The notes under the pieces: model-generated
What the model was told of the DNA's origin: nothing
Seen by the model: only the letters and a program-made list of their open reading frames with translations
Database searches by the model: none
Assembly: GCF_013166605.1 (NCBI RefSeq)
Contig: NZ_JABKKF010000008.1
Coordinates: 53,309-117,308, forward strand
Direction: 5' to 3'
From: Xylanibacter muris
Lineage (GTDB): Bacteria > Bacteroidota > Bacteroidia > Bacteroidales > Bacteroidaceae
Length of the DNA: 64,000 nucleotides
Program-made: the position numbers and the translations under genes
Shown: positions 45,316 to 54,770 of the stretch, in pieces
Numbering within the stretch: the stretch's first letter is position 1
Layout: each line of letters starts with the position of its first letter

Positions 45316-48300
45316 TTTATCTACAAACATAAGCCAGGGTGTGAGCGATAACTTCAATTACATCGTTACACCCAATGCACAAAAGGTGTATGGCAATATT
45401 GTCGATAGTTTCCAATCAGGAATCCATTCATTCTTGATAATTGGAACATACGGAACAGGAAAATCTAGCTTCCTAATGGCTTTAGAACAAGACCTGCTCA
45501 ACAACAGATCAAAATTGGTATCGGAAAGAAGCGTTTTTGCAGATGCCAAGAGTTTTGAGTTTATGAACATCGTAGGAGACTATTCATCTCTTTCGACGTT
45601 GTTATCAAAGGAACTGTCAATTGCTCCTTCCGATGATAGCAAAAACATTTTTGGTACGTTTACAAAGTACTTAATAAAGTTAAAGGCTCAGAATAAATTC
45701 TTGTTCATTTTTATTGATGAATTTGGCAAGATACTTGAACATGCTGCCAATAATAACCCTGAAAAAGAACTATATTTCTTACAGACATTAGCAGAGTTTG
45801 TTGCTGTTTCGTCTCGAAACGTAATACTTATTACCACACTTCACCAGAATTTTGGGGCTTATGCTCACAAGCTTACCGAAACTCAAAGAAATGAGTGGTT
45901 AAAGGTAAAAGGTCGTTTTAAGGAACTGGTTTTCGCAGAGCCAGTAGAACAACTTTTGTTTTTGGCAGCCGAAAGTCTAACAAAATCAAAGACAATGACA
46001 GATAATGCCAAAGAGAATTTCCTTGGAATATTTTCGTTGGCAAAAAAAACAGAATCATATCAGAGTCGCTGACAGTCAGAACGTCTAAAATGCTGTACCC
46101 ATTAGATGCTGTAGCTGCTTCATGTTTGACACTGGCTATTCAACGGTATGGTCAGAACGAGAGAACGCTATTTTCTTTCTTGCATGACACTGCATCCAAC
46201 TCAATAAATAGTTTTCTCCCAAATGATACAACAACTTATAACTTGGCTGTCGTTTATGATTATGTCATATATAACTTCTACACAGCCTTGGCGGAAACAA
46301 ATATTGACTCTACCAACTGGCGTGCTATTCGCGTTGCCATAGAACGAGTAGAAAGCGGAATTATTAATAAGAACAACATCGATGATGCACTCAAAATAGT
46401 TAAGTCTATCGGTCTGCTTAATTTGTTCTATAATGGCGTGGTCGTTGATTTAACTTTTTTGGAGGCTTATGCTTCAAAGGCATTAGGCATAAAGAATCCG
46501 AGAGGCATTATTGAGAAATTAACCGCGAACAAGATTATTCGTTTCGCTGCATATAAATCACAATTTATTTTATTTGAGGGTACAGATATAAATATTGAAG
46601 ATGAACTATATAAAGCAGCCACAATTGTACCTGTACCAAAGTTAGTCGCAACAGAAATTGCTCCTTATGTAAAGAAGGCAGTTGTCGTAGCATCTGCCTC
46701 ATACTACAGGACAGGAACCCCTCGTTATTTCCAGTATGTAGTTTCTAATGAACCATATGATGTAGAACCAACAGGTGACGATGATGGTTTTATAAATTTG
46801 ATTTTCCCGTTAGAGGATGTTAAAGATTGCATGTTGAAGTTATCAGCGAGTTCAGGCAAAGCCATAGTCTATGTTTACTTTAGTGATACAGAAAAAATTG
46901 TCAGGCATCTATATGAAATAAAGAAGCTGCAATATCTTCTTGATAATGTGGTGTTGGAAGACCGCATCGCAAAAGGAGAGATACTTAAACAACAGTCCTT
47001 TGAGACGCAATTGCTTAATGAGGTCATTAATAGTTGCGTTGAAATGCCCAATGGTCAGGTTGAATGGTTTTTTAATGGAGAACAACAGATAGTAACGAGT
47101 CGAAAAGATTTTAATCAGCTTCTGTCTAATGTTTGCGATGTAGTATATAATAAAACGCCTATTATTAGAAACGAATTGTTTAATAAGCAGAAAATAAGCT
47201 CGGCTATTTCTTTGGCAAGAGTGAATTTATTAGATGCAATGATTGAACATTGGCAAGAAGAAAATTTTGGATTTTCTTCAACCCAATATCCGCCTGAGCG
47301 TACTATATACAGTACATTGTTTAAGAGTTCCGGAATTCATCGTCAAAACGAAGATGGATTATGGTTCTTAGGAGAGCCAATTACTCCAAATCTTCAATCG
47401 TTATGGACTGTTTGCTCTGATTTTTTAGCGAAAAGCACAGAAAAAGCCCTTAAATTGTCAGATTTAGTAAAGATATTAAAAATGCGTCCATACAAATTGA
47501 AACAAGGTGTCATAGACTTTTGGTTGCCCATCTTTCTATTTGTGAAGCAACAGGAGTTTGCACTTTATAATGGCGAAACATTTGTTCTGAATATTAATAA
47601 AGAATTGTTTGAACTATTGCAGAAACGCTTGAATGACTTTACGATAAAAGCTTTTGATGTTAGCGGTATCAAATTGGAATTGTTTAATAAATACAGAGAA
47701 TTCCTAAATAAAGAGCGTGGAGAGACCATAACATCAAATTCTCTTATGGATACCATCCGTCCGTTCTTTCAGTTTTATAACGGTTTGAATAAATATGCAA
47801 AAAATACAAGTAAATTCGATTATGATGTGACTGCAAAATTTAGGGACGTTTTAGCAACTGCAAAAGATCCGTGCAAGGCATTTCTTGAAGATATTCCAGC
47901 GGTTTTAGGGTATAATAATCTTCACAATGAAGAGTTTACAGCCCAATATTTGCAACTTATTAAAACGGCTGTTCATGAATTAGTTATTTGCTATGACTTG
48001 TTTATAGATCGTATAGAAGAAACAGTGGTAGGGTATTTGGGACTGCCTCACGACTATATTGAATATAAAGATGTTTTGATTCGACGTTATTCAAGTATAA
48101 ACAAAGGCTTGCTGACAGCTAAATCAAAATCATTTTTGGATAGAGTTCTTGCTCCATCTGACAATAAACGTGAGTTTTATGAGAAGATAGGATTAGTGGT
48201 ATTCGATCGTAAAATAGAAACTATAGAAGACAAAGAAGAAGCCTTGTTCTTGTCAAACCTCACACACTTGTTTGGAGAATTAGAACGATATACAGCCTTT

Positions 48301-48513
48301 AATGAAATTAATAATGAAACTGACGAGGTTGCATTTAATTTTGAATTGGCGACAAGTAAAGGTGATTTCAAATCAAGTAAGACATATCGTCTTCCTAAGG
48401 CAAAAGTTTCGGAGGCAGAAAAGATCGAAAGTAAAGTGCGAACACTATTATCTGGTAATAATGAACTTGATGTATGTGTTTTGCTAAAAATGTTGAACGA
48501 AAGGTTAAAATAA
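45305..48513 (+). pseudogene. P-loop ATPase of the DUF4007 module, interrupted by a one-base frameshift
   Basis: Two open frames (45305-46072 and 46090-48513) together form one protein of about 1,070 residues. The first carries Walker A GTYGTGKSS (47-55) and Walker B LFIFIDEF (133-140). It ends shortly after an A8 run (46042-46049). Adding one A continues it as KNRIISESLTVRTSK straight into MLYPLDAVAAS of the second frame, with no stop between. The large C-terminal part is helical and shows no recognised domain. This may be a disabled gene, a sequencing error, or a slippage-controlled frame (see findings). The ATPase likely powers the defence complex. Confidence 0.75.
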
Positions 48514-48515
48514 AT

Positions 48516-49616
48516 ATGGTACGACACATATTGGGTATATCAGGAGGTAAGGATAGTGCAGCATTAGCCATCTACCTTAAGAATAAATATCCACAACTGA
48601 GATTGGAGTATTATAATACTGATACGGGATGTGAACTGGCAGAGACGGAGTTGTTGATAAACCGTCTTGACACATATCTTGGCGGCATTACAATGTTGAG
48701 AGCCGCAGCAGGTAGTCCAGAGCCAACACCATTTGAACATTTTCTAAAAGCATCTGGTAATTATCTACCTTCGCCTCAGGCTCGTTGGTGTACCAATAAA
48801 ATGAAATTGGTTGAAATGGAAAAGTTTGTAAGTAATATGCCAACAATCTCCTATGTCGGTATTCGTGGAGACGAAGACCGTGAAGGGTATGTTTCCACAA
48901 AACCAAATATTCAGTCAATCTTCCCTTTTCGCAAAAACATTTGGAGTGTGGATGTCATAAACAAGGTACTAAGTAACAATAATATTCCTCAACTTATATC
49001 TATATATACTTCATTGTGTGATGGAGATATTTTGATAGAAGCGAAGAAGATAATAGAAAAGCCACTCACAAAAGAATTTTATTATAGTAAAAAGACCAAT
49101 GCACTATTAGATTTAGATACTAAGCTATTTAATAAAGCGGTGTTCAAATACCTTAAAACCACAGATTATCCAGTTGGTAAACTTGATGATTTCCCATTGG
49201 TTGACAATGACGATATTCTTGTGAGGGATGATATATTCCGTATTCTAGAGGAAAGCGGTGTTGGTGTTCCTGCCTATTACAAACCGATTGAGTTTGAAGT
49301 TGATGGAAAAGTTGGCACATACAACCGTAGTCGTTCTGGTTGTTATTTCTGTTTCTTCCAACAAAAGATAGAGTGGATATGGCTTTATGAGCAACATCCA
49401 GAACTATATCAAAAAGCAATGGATTTTGAGAAAGGTGGTTATACTTGGAATCAAAATGAGAGTTTAGCTGATTTGATTAAGCCTGAACGTATCCGCCAAA
49501 TTAAACTGGATGCCATCAAGAAACAAGAGGCAAAGCGGCAAGCGGGTTCTTGTAGATTGGCTGATAACATAGGCGATATTGATGAAGATAATTTTTGTGC
49601 AAATTGTTTTATTTGA
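48516..49616 (+). CDS. DndC-like phosphoadenosine phosphosulfate reductase family protein
   Basis: 366 residues from the ATG at 48516, two bases after the ATPase stop. The PP-loop is ISGGKDSAALAIYL (SGGKDS at 9-14), and paired cysteines appear in GCYFCFFQQKIEW and near the C-terminus in CANCF. PAPS-reductase-like enzymes in DNA phosphorothioation (DndC/SspD) activate the backbone phosphate with ATP for sulfur insertion. No cysteine desulfurase (DndA/IscS) is present here, so it may borrow a host enzyme. Sulfur chemistry is inferred from the family; the substrate is not shown. Confidence 0.8.
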   Translation: MVRHILGISGGKDSAALAIYLKNKYPQLRLEYYNTDTGCELAETELLINRLDTYLGGITMLRAAAGSPEPTPFEHFLKASGNYLPSPQARWCTNKMKLVEMEKFVSNMPTISYVGIRGDEDREGYVSTKPNIQSIFPFRKNIWSVDVINKVLSNNNIPQLISIYTSLCDGDILIEAKKIIEKPLTKEFYYSKKTNALLDLDTKLFNKAVFKYLKTTDYPVGKLDDFPLVDNDDILVRDDIFRILEESGVGVPAYYKPIEFEVDGKVGTYNRSRSGCYFCFFQQKIEWIWLYEQHPELYQKAMDFEKGGYTWNQNESLADLIKPERIRQIKLDAIKKQEAKRQAGSCRLADNIGDIDEDNFCANCFI

Positions 49617-49621
49617 AAGAT

Positions 49622-50143
49622 ATGAGAAGAAATGCTTTTGATATTGAATTTGAGGATCGTAACTTTGAGATTTCATTTAATCTGAACCCTCAAAGGTGGA
49701 TTGATAATTGTCCAGATTGTGACAACCCAATCTTTTGTGAAGATAATTGGCAACCAGAAATAAAATATTTAAATTCTACAAACGATGGAATTTCAGATGA
49801 AATTAAGGCAATTCCGTCTAATACAGGTGGCATATATTTGTTTTTCATCAAAGGGATTACATTACCTTTTATGGAAAAACATATAGTCTACGTTGGAAGA
49901 TGTCATTATACAGATTTGCAAAATATTAATAAACGTGCAAAAGAATACTTTACCGATAAAAGACCAAAGATTAAGAATATGTTTAAACGTTGGGGGCAAT
50001 ATGTGTATTATAGGTATTATCCTGATATAAATAATGATACAATTGACAAAAATGAAGTAATGTTGATCCGTGCTATTAAACCGGATTTTAACGAAGATAT
50101 TCCAGATAAATTAGATTTTCAACCAATAGTAAAAGCTTTTTGA
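49622..50143 (+). CDS. Small GIY-YIG-like nuclease-fold protein
   Basis: 173 residues from the ATG at 49622. A GIY-YIG pattern is visible: GGIYLFFIKG, HIVYVGRCHYTDL with the arginine, RAKEYF, and the downstream glutamate in KNEVMLIRAIKPDFNE. A cysteine cluster (CPDCDNPIFC, about residues 29-38) at the N-terminus could bind zinc. It lies five bases after the PAPS-reductase gene and one base before the DGQHR gene, so it belongs to the module. A nicking or cleavage role on unmodified or modified DNA is an inference; I know of no named family. Confidence 0.65.
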   Translation: MRRNAFDIEFEDRNFEISFNLNPQRWIDNCPDCDNPIFCEDNWQPEIKYLNSTNDGISDEIKAIPSNTGGIYLFFIKGITLPFMEKHIVYVGRCHYTDLQNINKRAKEYFTDKRPKIKNMFKRWGQYVYYRYYPDINNDTIDKNEVMLIRAIKPDFNEDIPDKLDFQPIVKAF

Positions 50144-50144
50144 T

Positions 50145-51410
50145 ATGACTAATATACCAGCAATAAAAGGACAAATAGGTAATACTATCTATTACATAGC
50201 GAATTTGACATTTTCTCAGATTGCAACTATGGTAAGTAAAGTTGATGATGAGTTGCATACTGCAAATTCCATAAAAGAACAGATACAACGTTCGTTATCT
50301 GATAATTACATTAAGATTAAAGATTATATAATTAAACGAGAAGATCATTTTTTTGATAGTCTAGTTTTAGCGGTTTATGATGGAGATCCTCAATGGCGAG
50401 AAATCAGATACGAGATAGATGGGCATTCTTATCCTCATATAGGTTTGTTAGAATTGAATGGGCAAGAGAAAATTTTTCCTGTTGATGGGCAGCATCGTGT
50501 AGAAGGTATAAAAAAGGCTTTGGAATGTAAACCGGAAATTGCAACTGAAACTATTAGTGTCGTTTTAATTGGTCACAAAAATACACCAGAGGGTAGAGAA
50601 CATTCAAGACGTATTTTTTCTACATTAAATAGGTATGTAAAACCTGTAAGATTAGGTGATATTATTGCGCTTGATGAGGATGATGCTGTAGCTATTGTTA
50701 CCAGAAATATGTTAGAGAATTATCCATTATTCACAGGTAGTAGGATTAAAGCAACTAATAATAAGGCTATACCTGCAAATGATAAAATGGCCTTTACTTC
50801 TCTAATGACATTGTATGCATGTCACATAACTTTGTTTAATACATTCATCACAATTAGAGACGGTAAGAAATATACGCAATCTCAGTTGAATGAATATTTG
50901 AAATTTAGACCAAGTGATGATATACTTGAGGCATTTGAGTATTTTCTTGTTGACTTTTGGGACTTGATGCGGAGTGTATTCCCTGAATTTAATGAATTTA
51001 TCAATAGTACATCTCCTACGACTGCAGCTTCAGAAATGCGTTCATCAGAATCGGGAGGAAACATCTTTTTTAGACCTATTGGATTACAGCCTTTTGTAGA
51101 AGCAGTGTCTAAAATACGGCTTGAAAAGGCGACTGAGTTTTCCGAAATATTGCATCGTTTTGAACATATGGAGCGTATAGTGTCACATAGTCCATGGAAT
51201 AAAGTTTTATGGAATCCGATGACACATAAAATGGTTATGAGAAACCAAGCTTTGGTAAAATATCTTCTTTTATATTTATATGATAATACAATCCTTTCAG
51301 AGGTTGATATGAAAAAAATGAAGGTTAAATATGCTGCAGTTTTTGACATAAATACAGAGGAGGAAGCTATGAGTCAAATTAATAATTTAAGTTTAAATGT
51401 TGAAAACTGA
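50145..51410 (+). CDS. DGQHR-domain protein (DndB-like)
   Basis: 421 residues with the defining FPVDGQHRVEGIKKAL motif (about residues 111-126), EGREHSRRIFSTLNRYVKPV, and a C-terminal helical part. DGQHR proteins include DndB, which represses dnd operons and binds DNA in phosphorothioation systems. It starts one base after the GIY-YIG stop and overlaps the helicase gene by 14 bases, so all four genes are one unit. Assignment to the superfamily is firm, the DndB orthology is not. Confidence 0.82.
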   Translation: MTNIPAIKGQIGNTIYYIANLTFSQIATMVSKVDDELHTANSIKEQIQRSLSDNYIKIKDYIIKREDHFFDSLVLAVYDGDPQWREIRYEIDGHSYPHIGLLELNGQEKIFPVDGQHRVEGIKKALECKPEIATETISVVLIGHKNTPEGREHSRRIFSTLNRYVKPVRLGDIIALDEDDAVAIVTRNMLENYPLFTGSRIKATNNKAIPANDKMAFTSLMTLYACHITLFNTFITIRDGKKYTQSQLNEYLKFRPSDDILEAFEYFLVDFWDLMRSVFPEFNEFINSTSPTTAASEMRSSESGGNIFFRPIGLQPFVEAVSKIRLEKATEFSEILHRFEHMERIVSHSPWNKVLWNPMTHKMVMRNQALVKYLLLYLYDNTILSEVDMKKMKVKYAAVFDINTEEEAMSQINNLSLNVEN

Positions 51411-52398
51411 TGTAATATGGCCGGATAGTAGGCGTTTCATGTCGCGAACAGAGTGGGAGCCACTAGGCTTCTTCTCTGAGGCATTGTGTAACGCCACTAC
51501 ATTCGATATCAAACTTGGATTTTTCTCTTCATCTGCTATCAATGTTTTAGCAGATGGTTTTGCTGCATTTCTTTATAATGGTGGTAGAATGAGGATGATA
51601 ATCAATGATGTGTTGTCCGAAGAAGACCGCAATGCTATTGTGGTTGGTGAATCGGAAATAAACACACCGTACTTTGACCTTAATGCAATAGACCACATAT
51701 CATATACTCTTTCCAAGCATGATGAGCATTTTTTCGAGTGCTTGTCTTGGCTTATTAGGAATGAGCGTATGGAAATAAAGATTATTACACCCAAGGTTGG
51801 CAATGGTATAGCACATTCTAAATGTGGCATGTTCTCTGACGGAATTAATAAAGTAGCGTTTGATGGTTCATGTAACTTCTCAAGAATGGCTCTTGTAGAA
51901 AATATTGAGAGCATCAATGCTTTTTGCGATTGGGATGGAGAGCGAGACAAGAATCGTATTAACGATATTGTCAACGATTTCAATCGCACATTCTCTGGTG
52001 AAGATGATACGGTCAATTATCTTAAAGCAGACCAAATTATCACTCATATCACAAAGACCTATAAGCATAAGGATATAAAGGAACTTCTAGAAGATGAGCA
52101 ATGTATTCTTCATAGTAGGACAGAGAATAGCACGTCGGATTCAATCCGCAGAATTTTAGAACGTGCGCAAGCTAAAGTCACAGCAATAGTTGATACTTTG
52201 AATAAAGGGAAAGAGAATATTAAAAATGAGCGGTCTGCAACCCTTTCTCCTCAATTTCCATTTCCAGAGGCACGACCATATCAAAAAGCGGCTTTCAATA
52301 ACTGGAAAGTATCGCAAAAGGGATTATTTGCAATGGCTACTGGTACAGGAAAGACTTTGACTTCGCTGAACTGCTTATTGCAGATTTACAATAAATGA
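51397..52398 (+). pseudogene. PLD-like / superfamily 2 helicase, truncated at the island junction
   Basis: 333 residues remain. The N-terminal part looks like a phospholipase-D nuclease (HSKCGMFSDGINKVAFDGSC and NFS after it, matching HxK). Then PFPEARPYQKAAFNNW (Q-like region) and the Walker A ATGTGKTLTS (about 314-323) appear ten residues before the end. The gene stops at 52398 because the joint to the BspA gene creates AAA-TGA. Everything beyond motif I (DEAD box, second RecA domain) is missing, so it cannot act as a helicase. Confidence 0.85.
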
Positions 52399-52900
52399 AT
52401 GCAGCCTCTCCAATTGAAGTGACACCGGAGGGGATATTGATTTCTGTAAGGCCACGGCAATCATAGAAAACCCCATCTTCTATTTTTGTTACACCGGAAG
52501 GGATATCCAAACTCGTTATATTACGACATCCGCAAAAAGCATATTTCCCGATAGTTCTCACAGAAGCCGGAATATTTAAATTTTCAATCCCGCTGCAACT
52601 ATAAAAAGCAGAATCTCCAATATATATTATTGTCTCCGGCATAGTAACAGATTGAAATCGTGAAATTGAATTTTTAAAACCGTTTTTCGCAATACCTATT
52701 ACCGGCTTGCCGTTATACTCAGCCGGAATAACAACAGCACCTCTTAACACCCGTGTCTTCGATGCCACCTCATAGCCTCCTTCCACTTCCGTGAACACAA
52801 GTTCATCAATAGACACGACATCGGCATCTGCCGGAACGACTGTCAGAAACGACAACAACACAAGCCCTATGACCTGCAATCTTAATCTTTTCATTTTCAT
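52395..52900 (-). pseudogene. BspA-like leucine-rich repeat gene, N-terminal half (split by the defence island)
   Basis: 168 codons: signal peptide (MKMKRLRLQVIGLVLLSFLT, cut near VPADA), then LRR_5 units (ISRFQSVTMPETIIYIGDSA, IENLNIPASVRTIGKYAF, ITSLDIPSGVTKIEDGVF). It stops at GEAAF where island DNA begins; the open frame then runs through island sequence to 52337. The C-terminal half is at 41687-42182. Joined, they encode about 332 residues. The promoter at 53090-53097 is intact, so a truncated repeat protein could still be made. Confidence 0.85.
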
Positions 52901-53182
52901 TGTAATCTGTTTATGTTATAATTAATCTATTTTAAACTTCGCGTTTGAATAAATGCTTCACCTCAGCACAATCAAAATAAATTTTACTTCTGCATCCGGC
53001 TTGCAGTTTATTCTATTCTCTGGAATATGAAATAAAAAACAAGCATATACATTATATGCACACCTCCGAAATACAGTGAAATACAATTGCAAAGATAGTC
53101 ATTTTTCACGAATTGCTTGCATATTCCAGGATTTTTCACAAACACACATACATAATAGATAAAGGATTTATCAATATTAAAA
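52832..53182 (-). repeat. Direct repeat copy A (5' part and promoter of the BspA-like gene)
   Basis: Closely matches 54786-55138 in the same orientation, covering the signal-peptide codons, leader and promoter, with scattered substitutions. The two copies flank the Abi_2 cassette. Confidence 0.85.
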
Positions 53183-53442
53183 TAAAACGAAGGAACAAAC
53201 ACAATTGTATATATTACTAATTGATTGTCAGCAGCCTACGCTTTAAAACGACAGAAAAGTGACAGTATGGAGTCTATTTAGATACGAAAAGGATAAGATT
53301 TAACTTTTGCTTACATCAAAGATTACAATAATAGGGATTGTATGGAGTCATTTGAGCCAAACCTATAATGCGGGAAAATGGGAAACAACCAAAGAAGAAC
53401 ATGTAAGGGGGATATGGTGATTAGTAGTCACTCCACATGTTA
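52901..53442. other. Non-coding 5' region of the BspA gene and left flank of the Abi_2 cassette
   Basis: 52901-53182 is nearly identical to 54855-55138 (leader and promoter of a paralogue). 53090-53097 holds the BspA promoter. 53205-53442 resembles the island's left end and otherwise shows nothing. Confidence 0.6.
53090..53097 (-). promoter_or_regulatory. Promoter -7 box of the BspA-like gene
   Basis: The minus strand reads TATCTTTG, giving a leader of about 185 nt. In the paralogous copy near 55043-55050 the same box reads TATCTTTA, so that copy lost the conserved G. Confidence 0.65.
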
Positions 53443-54345
53443 TTATTGCCATAATGGTTCGATTTCCCATCCCTGTGGAAAACCGAGAGCTTTTAAATCG
53501 ATCTCGGGAAACCGAATGAACAACCATGTTAGTTTGGATTGCATATCATTGTTAGGAGATACGACATTGAGAAAATACTTGATGATGCAGAGGTCAAAGT
53601 AAGCACGCATGGAATCAGTTTGTAATGTTATCCATGCATATACAGGACTATTTGGGATTGCTGGTTGAATAGCATTCTGTTTGTTCCACACTCTGGCATG
53701 ATGCCCACATGCATTGCGAGTAACAGCAATAACCGTGAGCCATGATTCAAACACATTGATTGGTAATCCAAAACGCTTTGCTATGCGCTTGCGTATGCGA
53801 TTTTGCTTAATGTTGCGATAAATGGCATTGACATTTCCAATAGTAAGCAGTTCTCCTAAAATCCACGATGGTGGATAAGGCTCTGAGTAAGTTCGCTTGT
53901 AACGAAGGATAAACTCTTCCTTGGATTTGCTATACTCCTTGGATATAGCTCGCATTGTATCATTAAACTTGTAACTATCCAAGAAATTAGAAGAGTCTGT
54001 AAGCCAAAAAGGGTTGCCAATCATGTCTGCTGGTATCTGCATCACGGCACGTCTAATAGCAATTTCTATCTTTTCTATCTCGTTGAACATGAGCAGTCGC
54101 AGTTTCTTGTCAAAGCGATAAAGCATCATCACCTGTTTGAAAGTGGCACCATTCTTGTACAGATGTGCTGTCTTGGGCATCTTCAACAGTGGGTACATGT
54201 AAGCAGATAGCCTATAATAACCGATATTGTCAAGATATTGTATGGCTTTATCCCTGTCACAAATCTGCAAACCTCGCGATTCAAGCAAATCAACGAGATT
54301 TTCTGAAGATTCAAACCGTTTTGTAAAGGGAATAAGATTAGCCAT
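53443..54345 (-). CDS. Abi_2-family abortive infection protein (AbiD/AbiF-like, HEPN)
   Basis: 300 residues with the Abi_2 layout: LVDLLESRGLQICDRDKAIQ, LDNIGYYRLSAYMYPL, YRFDKKLRLLMFNEIEKIEI, WILGELLTIGNVNAIYRNI and the HEPN ribonuclease-type RNACGHHARVWN motif (R-x4-H). Such proteins are RNases that halt growth on phage attack. The gene is AT-rich and sits as a single-gene cassette between two copies of the BspA 5' region. A promoter plus terminator-like hairpin just upstream could make a small RNA that restrains it, as in abiF-type systems. Confidence 0.85.
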   Translation of the reverse strand: MANLIPFTKRFESSENLVDLLESRGLQICDRDKAIQYLDNIGYYRLSAYMYPLLKMPKTAHLYKNGATFKQVMMLYRFDKKLRLLMFNEIEKIEIAIRRAVMQIPADMIGNPFWLTDSSNFLDSYKFNDTMRAISKEYSKSKEEFILRYKRTYSEPYPPSWILGELLTIGNVNAIYRNIKQNRIRKRIAKRFGLPINVFESWLTVIAVTRNACGHHARVWNKQNAIQPAIPNSPVYAWITLQTDSMRAYFDLCIIKYFLNVVSPNNDMQSKLTWLFIRFPEIDLKALGFPQGWEIEPLWQ

Positions 54346-54357
54346 GAGTGCATAAAC

Positions 54358-54410
54358 AAAAAAACGCCTCGCACGATTTGAGCATTGTTAAGAGGCTTGG
54401 CGAGGACTGA
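54358..54410 (-). ncRNA. Candidate small RNA upstream of the Abi_2 gene (abiF-like)
   Basis: From a predicted start near 54410 the minus strand yields about 50 nt containing CCTCGC (54405-54400) and GCGAGG (54372-54367), which pair and are followed directly by CGTTTTTTT (T7, 54364-54358): a compact terminator 13 bases before the Abi_2 start. A second segment, AAGCCTC, could compete for the same GAGGC, allowing two folds or a pseudoknot. A promoter-RNA-terminator unit just before an Abi_2 gene matches the described abiF RNA arrangement. Transcription itself is not shown. Confidence 0.6.
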
Positions 54411-54415
54411 CAATG

Positions 54416-54446
54416 CAAAGATAGGAATAATCATTGACAATACAAA
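54416..54446 (-). promoter_or_regulatory. Full-consensus promoter upstream of the Abi_2 cassette RNA
   Basis: On the minus strand TTTG (54446-54443), exactly 19 bases, then TATCTTTG (54423-54416). It is one of the best consensus promoters in the window. Confidence 0.75.
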
Positions 54447-54770
54447 CTTTTCGACAAGAAAAAATCGTGTAAAAGTGGATTTCTTTGACATAGTTGTATT
54501 TAACAATGTTAAATCAGACCATAAAGTCAAGTCTTGTCAACCAAGCAATACTGTTTTCAAGGTAAAAGTGTTACGTTTGTAACGTATATACTCATATCGG
54601 AAGTCCCGATGGGCAGAGGTTGAGCAGACATATATACATATAAGGCATAACTGTACGCTTTGGTTTTGACAGTGTAAAAATCTGGCAGTTCAAACAAAAA
54701 TTGTCAAGAACAAAGCAACGAGAACGCCTCATGAGATGTATTGTATACAGCCCTCATTGGCTTCGGACGA
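54447..54770. other. Non-coding right part of the Abi_2 cassette
   Basis: No gene seen. Contains the palindrome ATTTAACAATGTTAAAT near 54487-54503. Ends where the BspA remnant begins. Confidence 0.5.

Noticed and set aside
46042..46090. Programmed ribosomal frameshift in the ATPase
   Set aside because: An A8 run is slippery, but no stimulatory stem or conserved signal was seen; kept as one option among error, decay and slippage.
42183..52394. Integrative or conjugative element, or a composite transposon
   Set aside because: No integrase, relaxase, transposase or terminal inverted repeats were found; the only shared bases at the ends are three (ATG).
44470..52398. BREX type 4 or a standard Dnd/Ssp system
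   Set aside because: There is no PglZ, BrxL, DndD, DndE or SspB-like protein, and the PAPS reductase alone does not identify those systems.
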